DNA of 64,000 nt from JAMXLO01 sp963812075 (lineage in GTDB: Bacteria; Pseudomonadota; Alphaproteobacteria; Acetobacterales; Acetobacteraceae). Positions 18,217 through 27,544 of the stretch are shown piece by piece. Both the position numbers and the translations under genes were made by a program. The notes beneath the pieces were generated by a model, which saw nothing but the letters and a program-made list of their open reading frames with translations, did not search any database and was not told the DNA's origin. The stretch covers positions 372,001 through 436,000 of the forward strand of contig CAWETN010000008.1 in NCBI GenBank assembly GCA_963812075.1, in the 5' to 3' direction. Within the stretch, counting starts at the first letter, position 1. Every line of letters begins with the position of its first letter.

Positions 18217-18368
18217 CGCTGTCTCCTCCTGTGTTGTTCGACCGACGCGAGCCGGGATCGCGGCGTGCGTATCACGTCGCCGGGTCGAGTGACCATACCG
18301 CAGGAAGTCGGCTCGGGTTGCCAAGCCGCGGCACCCGCCTACGATGCGGGCACCCTGGAGGACACGCC

Positions 18369-19560
18369 ATGCTCAAGCAATTCGACAGCTCGTATGCGGG
18401 CCATATCGATCTCGAGAATGTCGGCTACGGCGGCACGCCGGTCAACGACCGGCGCTATCCGAATGACAGGCTGGCCACCGCGCTCGGCAAGGCAGAAGCG
18501 ATGGCGAAGCTGATGGATCGCCTGGGCTACGGCACGTTCTGGATGGCGGAGCACCACTTCCAGCCGGAAGGCACCGAGTGCATCCCCAACGTGCTGCTGA
18601 TGGCGCTGCACCTGACGCATGTGACGAAGCGCCTCCGCCTCGGCTGCGGCTTCAACATCACGCCGATGTGGCATCCGCTGCGCCTGGCCGAGGACTATGC
18701 GATGGCGGACATCCTGTCGGACGGGCGCGTGGTGTTCGGCGTCGGCCGCGGCTACCACACGCGCGAGGTGGAAAGTTTCGACGCGCCGCTGATCGATCAG
18801 GCCGCCAACCGCGAGCTGTTCGAGGAACAGGTCGACATCATCTTCAAGGCATTCAACGAGGAGTCGTTCAGCCACCGGGGCAAGCACTACACGCTGCCGC
18901 CGGAAGTGCCGTATCGCGGCTACACGCTGAAGGAGCTCACGCTGGTGCCGCGGCCGACGCGCCTGCCGGTGGAATGCTGGCAGCCGATCCAGGGCGGCAC
19001 GCAGCGCGCTCTGGATTTCATGGCCAAGCACGGCATCCGCGGTGTGATCGGCGGCGGATCGGCCGAGGGCGGCGCGGTGCACAAGTCGATGGTGGACTTC
19101 CAGGCGGCCTATGCGCGCGCCGGCCAGCACATCGAGCTGGGCGAACGCATGGCGCTGGGCTTCCAGTTCTACCTCGCCGACAGCGTCGAGCAGGGCATGA
19201 AGCACGGCGGCGAAATACTACGAAGAGAACATGAAGATGTTCGGCGAGCTGCGCCTGGTGCGCGCGCTGACCGACGAGCAGATCGAGATCATGCGCGATC
19301 CGAAGCGTGCGCCGGGGGCAAAACTGCCGCGCATCGACGACGCGGTGAAGGCCGGCGGCTTCCTCACCGGCCGGCCAGACGACGTGATCGAGGCGCTGAA
19401 GAAGCTGGAGGAGCGCTATCCCGGCCTCGATCGCGTCACCGTCAGCCTGTCGGTCGGCGTGCCGCTGAACGAGGCGCTGGAACAGCTCGAGTGGTTCGCC
19501 CGCGACGTGATGCCGGCATTCAAGGGGGTAAAGGTCGCGGTGCCGGCGATGGCGAACTGA
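18369..19560 (+). CDS. LLM-class flavin-dependent monooxygenase (one frame break)
   Basis: A bacterial-luciferase-like enzyme using reduced flavin, about 396 residues after repair. Family features: YGTFWMAEHHFQPEG (about 54-69), LGCGFNITPMWHPLRLAEDYAMADILSDGRV around 95-120, and FGVGRGYHTRE. The C-terminal part has VSLSVGVPLNEALEQLEWFA. An extra A at 19213-19215 breaks the frame; the repaired join reads HGGE-YYEENMKMFGELR. A GGAGG site precedes the ATG. It sits beside amidohydrolases, so a role in catabolism of an organic compound is plausible but not shown. A methyltransferase gene follows 9 nt later. Confidence 0.88.
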
Positions 19561-19569
19561 GTCGCGAGC

Positions 19570-20406
19570 ATGGCGCAGACTGCCCCGCTTGGCGCCATGC
19601 CGCTCTACACGCACCTGGACCGCATCGCGCGCGGCCTGGCGGCAAAGGGGATCGGGCCGCATGACCGCATCCCGCCCGAGCAGTTGTTCGCGCTCGACCA
19701 GTGGCACTACCACGGCACCGCGGCGATCGAGGCCGCCGCCACGCGGTTTGCGCTGGGTCCGCAAAGCCGTGTGCTCGATGTCGGTTCCGGCGTCGGTGGA
19801 CCGGCCCGCTATCTCGCGCATACGTGGGGCTGCCGTGTCACCGCACTCGAGTTGCAGCCGCAGCTGGATGCGATTGCCCAGGACCTCACGCGGCGCAGCG
19901 GCCTTGGCGACCGCGTGACGCATGTCTGCGGCGACGCGTTGAGCCAACCGGTTCAGGAGGCGTCGTACGATGCCGTGGTCAGCTGGCTCGCGATCGTGCA
20001 CATCCCGGAGCGCCCGGGTCTGATGGCGCGGCTGGCAAAGGCGCTGCGCCCGGGCGGTGGATGCTTCATCGAGGACCTGTGCATGCGCGCGGCGTTCGCG
20101 CCCGCCGACCTGCGCGACGTGCGCGACATCGTCTGCGCCGCGACGATCACCCGCATCGACGACTATGTCGCCGATCTACGCGCCGGCGGCTTCGTCGATG
20201 TCGTCGCCACCGACCTGACCGGTGACTGGGCGCCCTATGCCGCTGCCCGGCTCACCGCATGGCGCGCCGGTCATGCCGAGTACGCCGGCGTACATGGCGA
20301 AGGCGCGTACAGCGCACAGGAGCAGTTCTACAGCGTCATCGCGCGGCTTTACGGCAGCGGCGCGCTTGGCGGGGTGCGGCTGGTCGCGAGCGTGCCGCCG
20401 GGCTGA
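19570..20406 (+). CDS. SAM-dependent class I methyltransferase
   Basis: The 278-residue product has motif I VLDVGSGVGGPARYL (about 74-88), motif II-like CRVTALELQPQLD, then GDALSQP and the post-motif ALRPGGGCFIEDL. This pattern is close to UbiE/sarcosine-dimethylglycine-type methyltransferases. It follows the luciferase-like gene by 9 nt, so the two may form an operon. Its last 58 bp overlap the 3' end of the convergent membrane-protein gene. The acceptor is unknown. Confidence 0.85.
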   Translation: MAQTAPLGAMPLYTHLDRIARGLAAKGIGPHDRIPPEQLFALDQWHYHGTAAIEAAATRFALGPQSRVLDVGSGVGGPARYLAHTWGCRVTALELQPQLDAIAQDLTRRSGLGDRVTHVCGDALSQPVQEASYDAVVSWLAIVHIPERPGLMARLAKALRPGGGCFIEDLCMRAAFAPADLRDVRDIVCAATITRIDDYVADLRAGGFVDVVATDLTGDWAPYAAARLTAWRAGHAEYAGVHGEGAYSAQEQFYSVIARLYGSGALGGVRLVASVPPG

Positions 20407-21221
20407 CGCGGCAGGGGCGCCAGCACCAGGCCCAACGCCCAGCCGAGGTAGAACCGCACGTCAATCCAGAAGTTCGCGGCGTCGTACAGCAGGAACCGCT
20501 CGAGCCCGAGCCGCGGCAGCGCCGCATCGAACAGCAGGGCCAGGAGCAGCCAAACCACCGCCACGCCGGCCACGTAGCGCGCAAGGCGGTGCCAAGCGAG
20601 CGCCCGATAGCCGAGTGCCAGGATCGCGAGGCAGGGCAGCGCGGTCGCGATCACCGAGTCGAGCGGCCACTCGAACAGCCACCCCGCGACGAACGGCGAT
20701 GCGGCGGCGATGCCGCCCAGCGCCACTGCAATTCCGCGGACCTCGGCACCAAGCCAAGCGAACGTGACGGCGAACGGCACCAGGGCCCACGAAACGGTGA
20801 GGATGACGCCCGCAACCAGGCCGGCGTCCTCGGCTGCATGGCCTCGGTCAGAGACAAAGGCGGTCATCGCCTCATGCAGACAAACGGAGGCAAACGCGAA
20901 CGCAAGGCTCAGCCCCGCGGTGAACAGCCCATCGTAGGTCCGCTGCACGGCGTGCTGCCGATGGCCTGACCGTGTCAGCAGGTGGCGGCCGCGCTCCATC
21001 AGCGGCTCGACGAAGAAGGCCAGGACGATGCCGATCAGCAGTGCGCCCAGTACGTCGGCGCGGCTGAGATGGCCCGCCGCCAGGCGCATGCCCTGCCAGA
21101 GGAACTCCGGCGCGGCGGCGCAGATCGAGACCCACAGAGCCGTGATCGTCGCAGCAGCACCGGCGAGCACGGCGCGTGCAATGTCGGGCTGCCACCATCG
21201 TCGCATTGTGAGCCATCGCAT
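20349..21221 (-). CDS. Uncharacterised multi-pass membrane protein
   Basis: The 290-residue product has roughly seven hydrophobic helices (for example RAVLAGAAATITALWVSICAA near the start, ADVLGALLIGIVLAFFVE, and VAGVAVVWLLLALLFDAAL near the end). It contains no recognised catalytic or transport motif. The first residues are basic, placing the N-terminus inside by the positive-inside rule. It overlaps the methyltransferase 3' end by 58 bp on the opposite strand and follows the MFS gene's direction without an evident operon link. Confidence 0.68.
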   Translation of the reverse strand: MRWLTMRRWWQPDIARAVLAGAAATITALWVSICAAAPEFLWQGMRLAAGHLSRADVLGALLIGIVLAFFVEPLMERGRHLLTRSGHRQHAVQRTYDGLFTAGLSLAFAFASVCLHEAMTAFVSDRGHAAEDAGLVAGVILTVSWALVPFAVTFAWLGAEVRGIAVALGGIAAASPFVAGWLFEWPLDSVIATALPCLAILALGYRALAWHRLARYVAGVAVVWLLLALLFDAALPRLGLERFLLYDAANFWIDVRFYLGWALGLVLAPLPRQPGGTLATSRTPPSAPLP

Positions 21222-21253
21222 GATGCGGAACGCCTAGCGGGGCTGTCGGTCGC

Positions 21254-22389
21254 TCACAAGCCACCCAGCGCACGCCGCAGCGGCCGCACCACCAGGAGCG
21301 CGCTGCCGCCGATCGCCGCCATCGCCAGGAACGCCAGGCCGCCGAAGCGCGCGTAGAGGAAGCCCGCGAGCAGCATCAGCAGCCCGCCGGGCGCGCCATA
21401 GCCCAGTGCCGCGTGCAGCGCCTGTGCGGTGGCGGCGCGTTCCGGCGGGATGGCGCGGCTCAGCACCAGCATCGCCGACAGATGCTGCATCGCGAAGGTC
21501 GCGGCGTGCAGCAACTGCATCGCGGCCAGCACCGCAAGGGGCGGCGCGCAGGCGGTGACGCTCCAGCGCAGCGCCGATGCGGTCGGCGGCGCACGCGGTC
21601 AGTCCCGCCGGCCCGAGCCGCTCGATCAGGCGGCGGCCCCAGGCGAACAGCGCCACCTCGGCGACGATGGCTTCGGCCATCAGCAGGCCGATCACCGCGT
21701 CGGACATACCCTGCGATCGCCAGTAGAGTGGGGCGAAGCCGTAATACGCGGCGTGCGCGCCCTGGATCAGCGCGCTGGCCAGGACGGCGAGGCGGAACGG
21801 ACGGTTGGCGAGCAGGCGCAGGCCGGCGAACGCGCGCGGCGCGGCGCGGCTGGCGGCCTCCGGCAGGAACGGCGTCACCGCGGTGGCCGAACCGTAGCTC
21901 GCCGCCAGCAGCCACGGCACCAGCCAGGTGCCGGTGACGGAGAGCAGCCAGCCCGCGCCGGCGCTCGCCGCCATGTAGGCGATCGAGCCGATGGAGCGCA
22001 CCGGCCCGTATTCCATGCGCCGTGCGCGCGCCAATGCCAGCGCCAGCGAATTGATCAGCGGATTGAGCGCCGATCCGGCGATGCCCTGCACGGCTGCGAC
22101 CAGCAGCAGCGGCATGAAGCCGTGCAGCGGGAGATACAGCAGCGCCGCCGCGGATGCGGTGACGCCCGCCAGCCAGCATCACCGGTCGCCGCCGGCCGAT
22201 GCGGTCGGCGAGCGTGCCCCAACTCGGCCCCGCCAGCACGCGCAGCAGCGACGCGAAGCCGAGGATCTGCCCGATCGCCGCGGCGCTCAGGCCGCGATCG
22301 GCGAACCACAGCGGCAGGAAGGCGGTGTTGATCGCGGCGGCAGCGAACAGCGCCGCGAAGAACAGCGCGACGCGGACGCCGTCCGACAT
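21254..22389 (-). CDS. MFS transporter, MFS_1-like/HcaT type (two frame breaks)
   Basis: A twelve-helix-type secondary transporter of about 377 residues after repair. The first half begins VALFFAALFAAAAINTAFLPLWFADRGLS. It then has GTLADRIGRRRPVML, the loop 2-3 signature of MFS proteins. Later helices include HGFMPLLLVAAVQGI and IERLGPAGLTA. Two single-base insertions (in the CCC at 22165-22167 and at 21581/21582) shift the frame; removing both gives one continuous protein ending RALGGL. It lies 12 nt after sufE in the same direction. The substrate is not evident; related proteins move aromatic acids or nucleosides. Confidence 0.8.
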
Positions 22390-22400
22390 GGCGCGTCGCG

Positions 22401-22839
22401 TCACGCCGCGCGTTGCAGCGCGGCGAGTTCGCGGATCTTGCGCGCCATCGCGGCGATGCCGTTGCCGCGATTGGTGGACAGCGCCTCCAGCAGGCCGAGG
22501 TCCTTCAGGAACACCGGATCGGTGGCGACGATCTCGTCCGGCGTGCGGCCGGAATAGACGCGCAGCAGCAGCGCGATCAGGCCCGACACGATCGCCGCAT
22601 CGGATATGCCGGCGAGGAACAGCCTGCCGTCGGTCAGCGCGCCCTCCATCCAGACCCGGCTCTGGCAGCCCGGCACGCGATGCGCATCGTCCGTCCAGGC
22701 GTCGGGAAACGGCGGCAGCTTGCGGCCGAGTTCGATGATGAACTGATAGCGCTCCATCCAGTCGTCGAACACGCCGAGTTCGTCGCCGATCGCGGCGATC
22801 GCATCGGCGGCGGTCGGCTTCCTCTGGGGTACGCGACAT
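22401..22839 (-). CDS. sufE: SufE family sulfur-acceptor protein (one frame break near the start)
   Basis: SufE accepts sulfane sulfur from the cysteine desulfurase SufS for Fe-S cluster assembly. Visible features are FDDWMERYQFIIELGRKLPPFP (start of the fold), HRVPGCQSRVWME with the sulfur-carrying Cys, and GLIALLLRVYSGRTPDEI. An in-frame GTG at 22772 gives 123 residues. Removing one extra base near 22812 joins a start at 22839 (MSRTPEEAD then AADAIAAIGDELG), for 145 residues, closer to the usual family length. No other suf genes are in this window. It is upstream of the MFS gene by 12 nt. Confidence 0.88.
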
Positions 22840-22871
22840 CTGGCGAACGCGTAGGTATGGCCGTCACAGCT

Positions 22872-23826
22872 TCACAGCAGCAGTCGCACCGCATTGCCGC
22901 TGGCGATCTTCGCCTTGTCCTCGGCGCAGAGCGGGATGGTCGGCAGCCAGTCGGTGCCCGGCTTGTTGGCGACGAACGGATAGTCGACCGAGAACATGAT
23001 GCGGTCCACGCCCAGCTCCTGCACGCAGCACAGCAGCGCCGGGTTGGAGAAGAAGCCGCTGGTGGTGATGTAGAAATGCTCGCAGAACACGTCGCGGAAT
23101 GAGCGGCTGCCGCCGCCGCGCGCAAAGCCCATGTCGATGCGCCACAGCAGGAACGGCAGGCCCTCGCCCAGGTGGCCCAGGATGATCTTGAGGTTCGGAT
23201 AGGCGTCGAACACGCCGGACAGCACCATGCGCACGCCCTGCGTCGCGGTCTCCACGGTGAAGCCCCAGGCGGCGCGCAGGAGCATCGGCCAGTCCTGCGC
23301 GTAGTCCTTGTAGTAGGTGTCGATCACCGCCGGGTGCGGCATGGTGGGATGCAGATAGAGCGGCACGTCCAGCGCCGCGGCGCGCTCGCAGATCGGCCAG
23401 AAGCGCTTGTCGTCGAAGAACACGCCGTTGGTCGTGCCGTTGATCAGCGCGCCCTTGAAGCCGAGTTGCGTCACCGCGCGCTCCAGTTCGTCGGCCGCGG
23501 CCTTCGGATCGGGCGTCGGGATGGCGGCGAAGGCGGCGAACCGGTCGGGATGCGCGCGCACCGTTTCCGCCAGCCGGTCGTTGGCGATGCGCGCCAGGCG
23601 CACCGCGGTCTCGGCGTCCATCTTCTGCAGCCCGGGATTGGCGTGCGACAGCACCTGCATGTCGATGCCGGCTTCGTCCATCTCCTTGATGCGCAGGCCG
23701 GTGAGGTCGTTCAGCCGCTCGGCGATGGCGGGAAGCTGGCGCTGCGTCCTCGGGCGCGTAGGCCCGCACCACGTCGGGGTCCTGGTAGTGCTCCTCGATC
23801 GTGATGACGCGCGGCTTTGCTGGCAT
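22872..23826 (-). CDS. Amidohydrolase_2 family hydrolase/decarboxylase (one frame break)
   Basis: The third ACMSD-type enzyme here, about 317 residues after repair. The true start is MPAKPRVITIEEHYQDP (ATG 23826, with GGGGAGG upstream), where EEH replaces the usual HxH of the first metal site. The middle carries LYLHPTMPHPAV and IILGHLGEGLPFLLWR, and the end has IMFSVDYPFV with the catalytic Asp. This pattern is close to gamma-resorcylate or 5-carboxyvanillate decarboxylases. An extra base near 23743 breaks the frame early; the repaired join reads YAPED-A-RQLPAIAERLNDL. Confidence 0.86.
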
Positions 23827-23930
23827 GGCGGCCTCCCCTGCTCCGTCCCAGTCAATGAATGCTGGCACATCGCTGGTCAACGGTACTCGCAGCGGACTGG
23901 GATTCAGCCATGAAAACAATGTCCGCCGGC

Positions 23931-23946
23931 TGTGATCGAGCTCACA
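23931..23946 (+). promoter_or_regulatory. CRP/FNR-type operator palindrome
   Basis: The site TGTGATCGAGCTCACA is an exact TGTGA-N6-TCACA, the E. coli CRP consensus. It is flanked by a further inverted pair, GTCCGC (23921-23926) and GCGGAC (23946-23951). It lies 62 nt upstream of the lipoprotein ATG (24009), so it could control the lipoprotein-lysozyme pair. The amidohydrolase starting at 23826 on the other strand is a second possible target. Confidence 0.6.
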
Positions 23947-24008
23947 GCGGACCGTAAACGGCGTGCAACATTTGACGGGGACTGTGGCATGACCCGAAGG
24001 GGGCACCA

Positions 24009-24956
24009 ATGCAACGACAGCAAGGGCGCGGCGGCACGGGCGCGAGACCGCGCTCGGCGCTGCTCTGCGGGATCGGCCTAATGCCGATCGCCTGGCTCGC
24101 CGCGTGCGCGACCGCGCCGGTCGATCAGATACACCAGTTCTCCACAGTGTTCGACACGGTGAACGCGGTCGGTCAGCCGCTGCTGGACGACCTCTCGATT
24201 GCGGAACGCAGTCTCGGGACGCGAAACGCGCCCAATCGTCCGGCGCCCGCTGAAGATACGTGCAGCTATACCTCGATGCGGAGCACCGGGGTGGTGCTGG
24301 GCCTGTGCAACCGCGACGCGCCGCTGTTCTCCGACATTGGCGATCCGCCAGACACCAGACGACTGCGCAATGGGTTGGTCATCCTGCAACGTTATATCGA
24401 CGTGCTGGTCGGATTCGCCGACGGCAAGGCGACGGCGGACACTGTCGCACAAGCCAACGCTCTGTTGCAGAAGCTCGGCGATCTTGCCTCGCTCGCCGGC
24501 GTGCCGGCAAAGCCGGGCGTCGATGCAGCACTCCTGGCGCTGAGGCCACTGCTGACCGATGTCGTGAACCAGCTTTCGGCGCGCGAGGCTCGACAGCTCA
24601 TCGTGAACAGCAAGCAGCCCGTGAGCGACCTGATCATCGCCCTGCGCGACGCCACGCCGAGCGTCTTCAATGCGGTGACCACCGATACGGAATCCCAGCT
24701 CGGCAAGGCACGATCGCCGACACTGGCCGCCGACAAGGCCAAGTATGAAGCCTACCGCCGGATCGCAGCGAACTACTACGTGCTGCTCGATCAGCTCAAC
24801 GATGCCTGGACCGAAACGGTCGCGGCAGCTCAGACCACGTCTCCGGCGAGCATCGCCGAGCTCGCCCATCGCGCCGGCCAGCTCCAGGCGGATGCGGAAG
24901 CGGTGAAGCGCGCCTTTGCCAGCCTGCGCACAGGAACGATGCCGGCCGGACCGTGA
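24009..24956 (+). CDS. Uncharacterised lipoprotein paired with a lysozyme gene
   Basis: The 315-residue product has a long basic N-terminus and a lipobox WLAAC with lipidated Cys33, so it should be membrane-anchored. The rest is mostly helical (HQFSTVFDTVNAVGQPLLDDL; KYEAYRRIAANYYVLLDQLNDAW) with no recognised catalytic motif. It is followed after 28 nt by a GH24 lysozyme gene with its own ribosome binding site. The pairing hints at a common cell-envelope role, such as inhibition, tethering or delivery of the lysozyme. This is inference. Confidence 0.7.
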   Translation: MQRQQGRGGTGARPRSALLCGIGLMPIAWLAACATAPVDQIHQFSTVFDTVNAVGQPLLDDLSIAERSLGTRNAPNRPAPAEDTCSYTSMRSTGVVLGLCNRDAPLFSDIGDPPDTRRLRNGLVILQRYIDVLVGFADGKATADTVAQANALLQKLGDLASLAGVPAKPGVDAALLALRPLLTDVVNQLSAREARQLIVNSKQPVSDLIIALRDATPSVFNAVTTDTESQLGKARSPTLAADKAKYEAYRRIAANYYVLLDQLNDAWTETVAAAQTTSPASIAELAHRAGQLQADAEAVKRAFASLRTGTMPAGP

Positions 24957-24984
24957 CAACGGGACAAGCAAGGAGGATCAAGCA

Positions 24985-25884
24985 ATGCCCGAGCCCAACG
25001 CTGCACTCCACGACCGCCTGCGGGCCGCGTGGGCCGACATCGTCGATCGCCTGAATGCGGCGACCGATCCCGCTGAGATCGCCACCCTCACCGCGGCACG
25101 CGATCGACTGCGGATGCAGGTCGATCTGGCGACCCAGGGCCAGCTGGATGACACCGCAGGCGCGGTCGCTGACGCAACCAGGACATTGCGCGACGTTATT
25201 GCCAGCGCGCGCACCGACCCGATCCAGCAATTCGTCGGTCTGATCGAGGACCATATCGCCGCGCTGCGTGGGATCACTCCTGGCGCCGTGGACCCGGCGC
25301 CGACGGTGGCCCGCGCTCCAGCAGGGCCGGCGACCGAAGCCACACCCGTGGATGGCCCGCGCAAAGCGCTCGCCTTTGCCGTGGCGGTCGTCCAGCATTG
25401 GGAAGGCTGCAGCCTGACACCCTACCACGGCAAGGCTGACCGGCCGGAAGTCTGGACGATCGGCTGGGGCTGCATCAGCATCGCGGGCACGCCGGTCGGT
25501 CCGGGCACGCCGGCGATCACCCAGGCGCGGGCGGACGAGCTGCTGGCGCACGAACTGGCTGGTTCGCAGGCTGCCGTGAAGCGGCAGATCGCCGTGGCAC
25601 TGACCGACGTCCAGGAAGCCGCGCTGATCTCATTCACCTACAACCTGGGCGAAGGAAACCTTCGCTCCTCGACGCTGCGGACACTGCTGAACGATGGCCG
25701 TCCCGACGAGGCCGCGGCCGAGTTCGGCAAATGGGTGATGAGCGGCGGCCAGCGCGTGAGAGGGCTGATCCGTCGCCGCGGCGCCGAGCGGGCGGTGTTC
25801 GAGGGGAGAGTCGCGTTCGACCAGAACCTGCGGGCCACACTCGACAAATTTGCCGACGCAGCGCTGGCGGACAGCATGGCCTGA
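24985..25884 (+). CDS. GH24 (phage-type) lysozyme with an N-terminal helical region
   Basis: A 299-residue muramidase that cleaves peptidoglycan. The catalytic domain starts near residue 130: HWEGCSLTPYH carries the acid Glu140. Asp152 lies six residues before Thr158 in VWTIGWGC, the same spacing as the T4 lysozyme Asp-Thr pair. LISFTYNLGEGNLRSSTL and EFGKWVMSGGQRVRGLIRRRGAE are further family blocks. The first ~120 residues are charged and helical, unusual for small phage lysozymes. There is no signal peptide or membrane helix, so it needs a holin, a secretion system or lysis to reach the wall. AGGAGG lies 8 nt upstream. No phage genes surround it. Confidence 0.87.
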   Translation: MPEPNAALHDRLRAAWADIVDRLNAATDPAEIATLTAARDRLRMQVDLATQGQLDDTAGAVADATRTLRDVIASARTDPIQQFVGLIEDHIAALRGITPGAVDPAPTVARAPAGPATEATPVDGPRKALAFAVAVVQHWEGCSLTPYHGKADRPEVWTIGWGCISIAGTPVGPGTPAITQARADELLAHELAGSQAAVKRQIAVALTDVQEAALISFTYNLGEGNLRSSTLRTLLNDGRPDEAAAEFGKWVMSGGQRVRGLIRRRGAERAVFEGRVAFDQNLRATLDKFADAALADSMA

Positions 25885-26066
25885 GCACTACAACCGCACC
25901 CAGCGGCCGTGCTGGACGCTCGTCGAACTCTAGCCGGCGCGGCTTCATCAGCGGCCTTTCGCGCTGCACCGTTGCACCACCTGCATGATCGCCGGGCAGC
26001 CGATGGCTTGCATCGTCGATTTCGCCGGGATAGGTCGTCACGGTACATCAACAGCAGGCTGAGTGA

Positions 26067-27494
26067 ATGAAGCGATCGAAGGTGCGGACCGCTGCGGTGG
26101 CGGTATTGCTCATGCTGGGAAGCGGCACCGCGCTGCGCGCGGCGGAGCCGATTACCGAGGAAGCGGCGCACGCCATCGGCGTGCAGGCCTACCTCTACCT
26201 GTATCCGCTGGTGACGATGGACCTCACGCGGCGGCAGCTGACGAATGTCGCGCATGCCGAAGGCATCGCCGCGCCGCCGAACAGCTTCGCCAATGTTCCG
26301 GCGTTCCCCACCGCCGACATGAAGGTGGTGGTTCGGCCGAACTTCGACACGCTGTATTCCAGCGGCTGGGTCGATCTGACGAAGGAGCCGGTGATCGTCT
26401 CCGCGCCAGATACCGGCGGCCGCTACTACCTGCTGCCGATGCTGGACATGTGGACCGACGTGTTCGCCTCGCCCGGCTGGCGCACCACGGGCACTGCGGC
26501 GCATAGCTGGGCCGTGGTGCCGCCCGGCTGGACCGGCACGCTGCCGGACGGCGTCGATCGCATCGATGCACCGACCGCCTATGTCTGGATCATCGGCCGG
26601 ACCAAGACCGACGGACCGACCGACTACGATGCCGTGCACAAGATCCAGGCAGGCTACCGGCTCACGCCGCTGTCGCGCTGGGGCAAGCCGGCTGAGCCGG
26701 TCACCGGTAGCGTCGATCCGGCGGTGGACATGAAGACCCCGCCGAAGCTCCAGGTCGACGGCATGTCCGCGGACAAGTACTTCGCCTACGCGGCCGAGCT
26801 GATGAAGCTGCAGCGGCCGCACCTCACAGACCAGCCGATCGTCGCGCAGATGCAGCAAATCGGCCTGGAGTCGGGCAAGCCGTTCGACCTGTCGAAGGCC
26901 GACGCCGCGGTGCAGCGGGCGCTACGGAGTGTGCCCGAGGACGCCCAGAAGCTGATGGCATGGAAGGTAAAAACGCTGGCCAGGGTGGTCAACTACTGGT
27001 CGATGAACACCGACACGATGGGGGTGTACGGCAACTACTACCTCAAGCGTGCCATGGTCGCGCAGCTCGGGCTGGGCGCCAACGTGCCGGAGGACGCGAT
27101 CTACCCCCTCAACCTGGCCGACGAGACCGGCCGTCCGCTGGATGGCGCCGGCAGATATGTGCTGCATTTCGACAAGGCCGCCATTCCTCCGGCCTCGGCG
27201 TTCTGGTCGGTGACGCTGTACGACCCGGAAGGCTATCAGGTGGCCAACCCGCTCAACCGTTTTGCGGTGAGCAGCTGGATGCCGTTCCACTACAACCCCG
27301 ACGGGTCGCTGGATCTCTGGTTCCAGAACGACAATCCCGGCCCCGCCAAGGAGGCCAACTGGCTGCCGGCGCCGAAGGGGCCGTTCAACCTGACACTGCG
27401 GCTCTACGCCCCGCGCGCCGAGGCGCTGACCGGACAATGGAACCCGCCGGCGGTCAGCCGAACCGAGGCACAGCCCCCCGTCGGCGCGCAATAG
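26067..27494 (+). CDS. DUF1254/DUF1214 family secreted protein
   Basis: The 475-residue product begins with a signal peptide (KVRTAAVAVLLMLGSGTALRAAEP). It is followed by the DUF1254 block (YLYLYPLVTMDLTRRQ, NFDTLYSSGWVDL, RYYLLPMLDMWTDVF). The C-terminal DUF1214 part has PASAFWSVTLYDPEGYQVANPLNRFAV and LDLWFQNDNPGP. These families occur together as periplasmic proteins of unclear function. The frame is intact with standard length. An ATG at 26067 with a weak ribosome binding site is chosen because it starts the signal peptide. Confidence 0.88.
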   Translation: MKRSKVRTAAVAVLLMLGSGTALRAAEPITEEAAHAIGVQAYLYLYPLVTMDLTRRQLTNVAHAEGIAAPPNSFANVPAFPTADMKVVVRPNFDTLYSSGWVDLTKEPVIVSAPDTGGRYYLLPMLDMWTDVFASPGWRTTGTAAHSWAVVPPGWTGTLPDGVDRIDAPTAYVWIIGRTKTDGPTDYDAVHKIQAGYRLTPLSRWGKPAEPVTGSVDPAVDMKTPPKLQVDGMSADKYFAYAAELMKLQRPHLTDQPIVAQMQQIGLESGKPFDLSKADAAVQRALRSVPEDAQKLMAWKVKTLARVVNYWSMNTDTMGVYGNYYLKRAMVAQLGLGANVPEDAIYPLNLADETGRPLDGAGRYVLHFDKAAIPPASAFWSVTLYDPEGYQVANPLNRFAVSSWMPFHYNPDGSLDLWFQNDNPGPAKEANWLPAPKGPFNLTLRLYAPRAEALTGQWNPPAVSRTEAQPPVGAQ

Positions 27495-27544
27495 CGACAC
27501 ACGCCAGATGACATAGCCCCCCGGACGCTCTATCTGAGCGGCCG

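Noticed and set aside
24985..25884. Prophage remnant, because of the phage-type lysozyme
   Set aside because: No integrase, terminase, capsid, tail or holin gene is nearby and no attachment-site repeat was seen.
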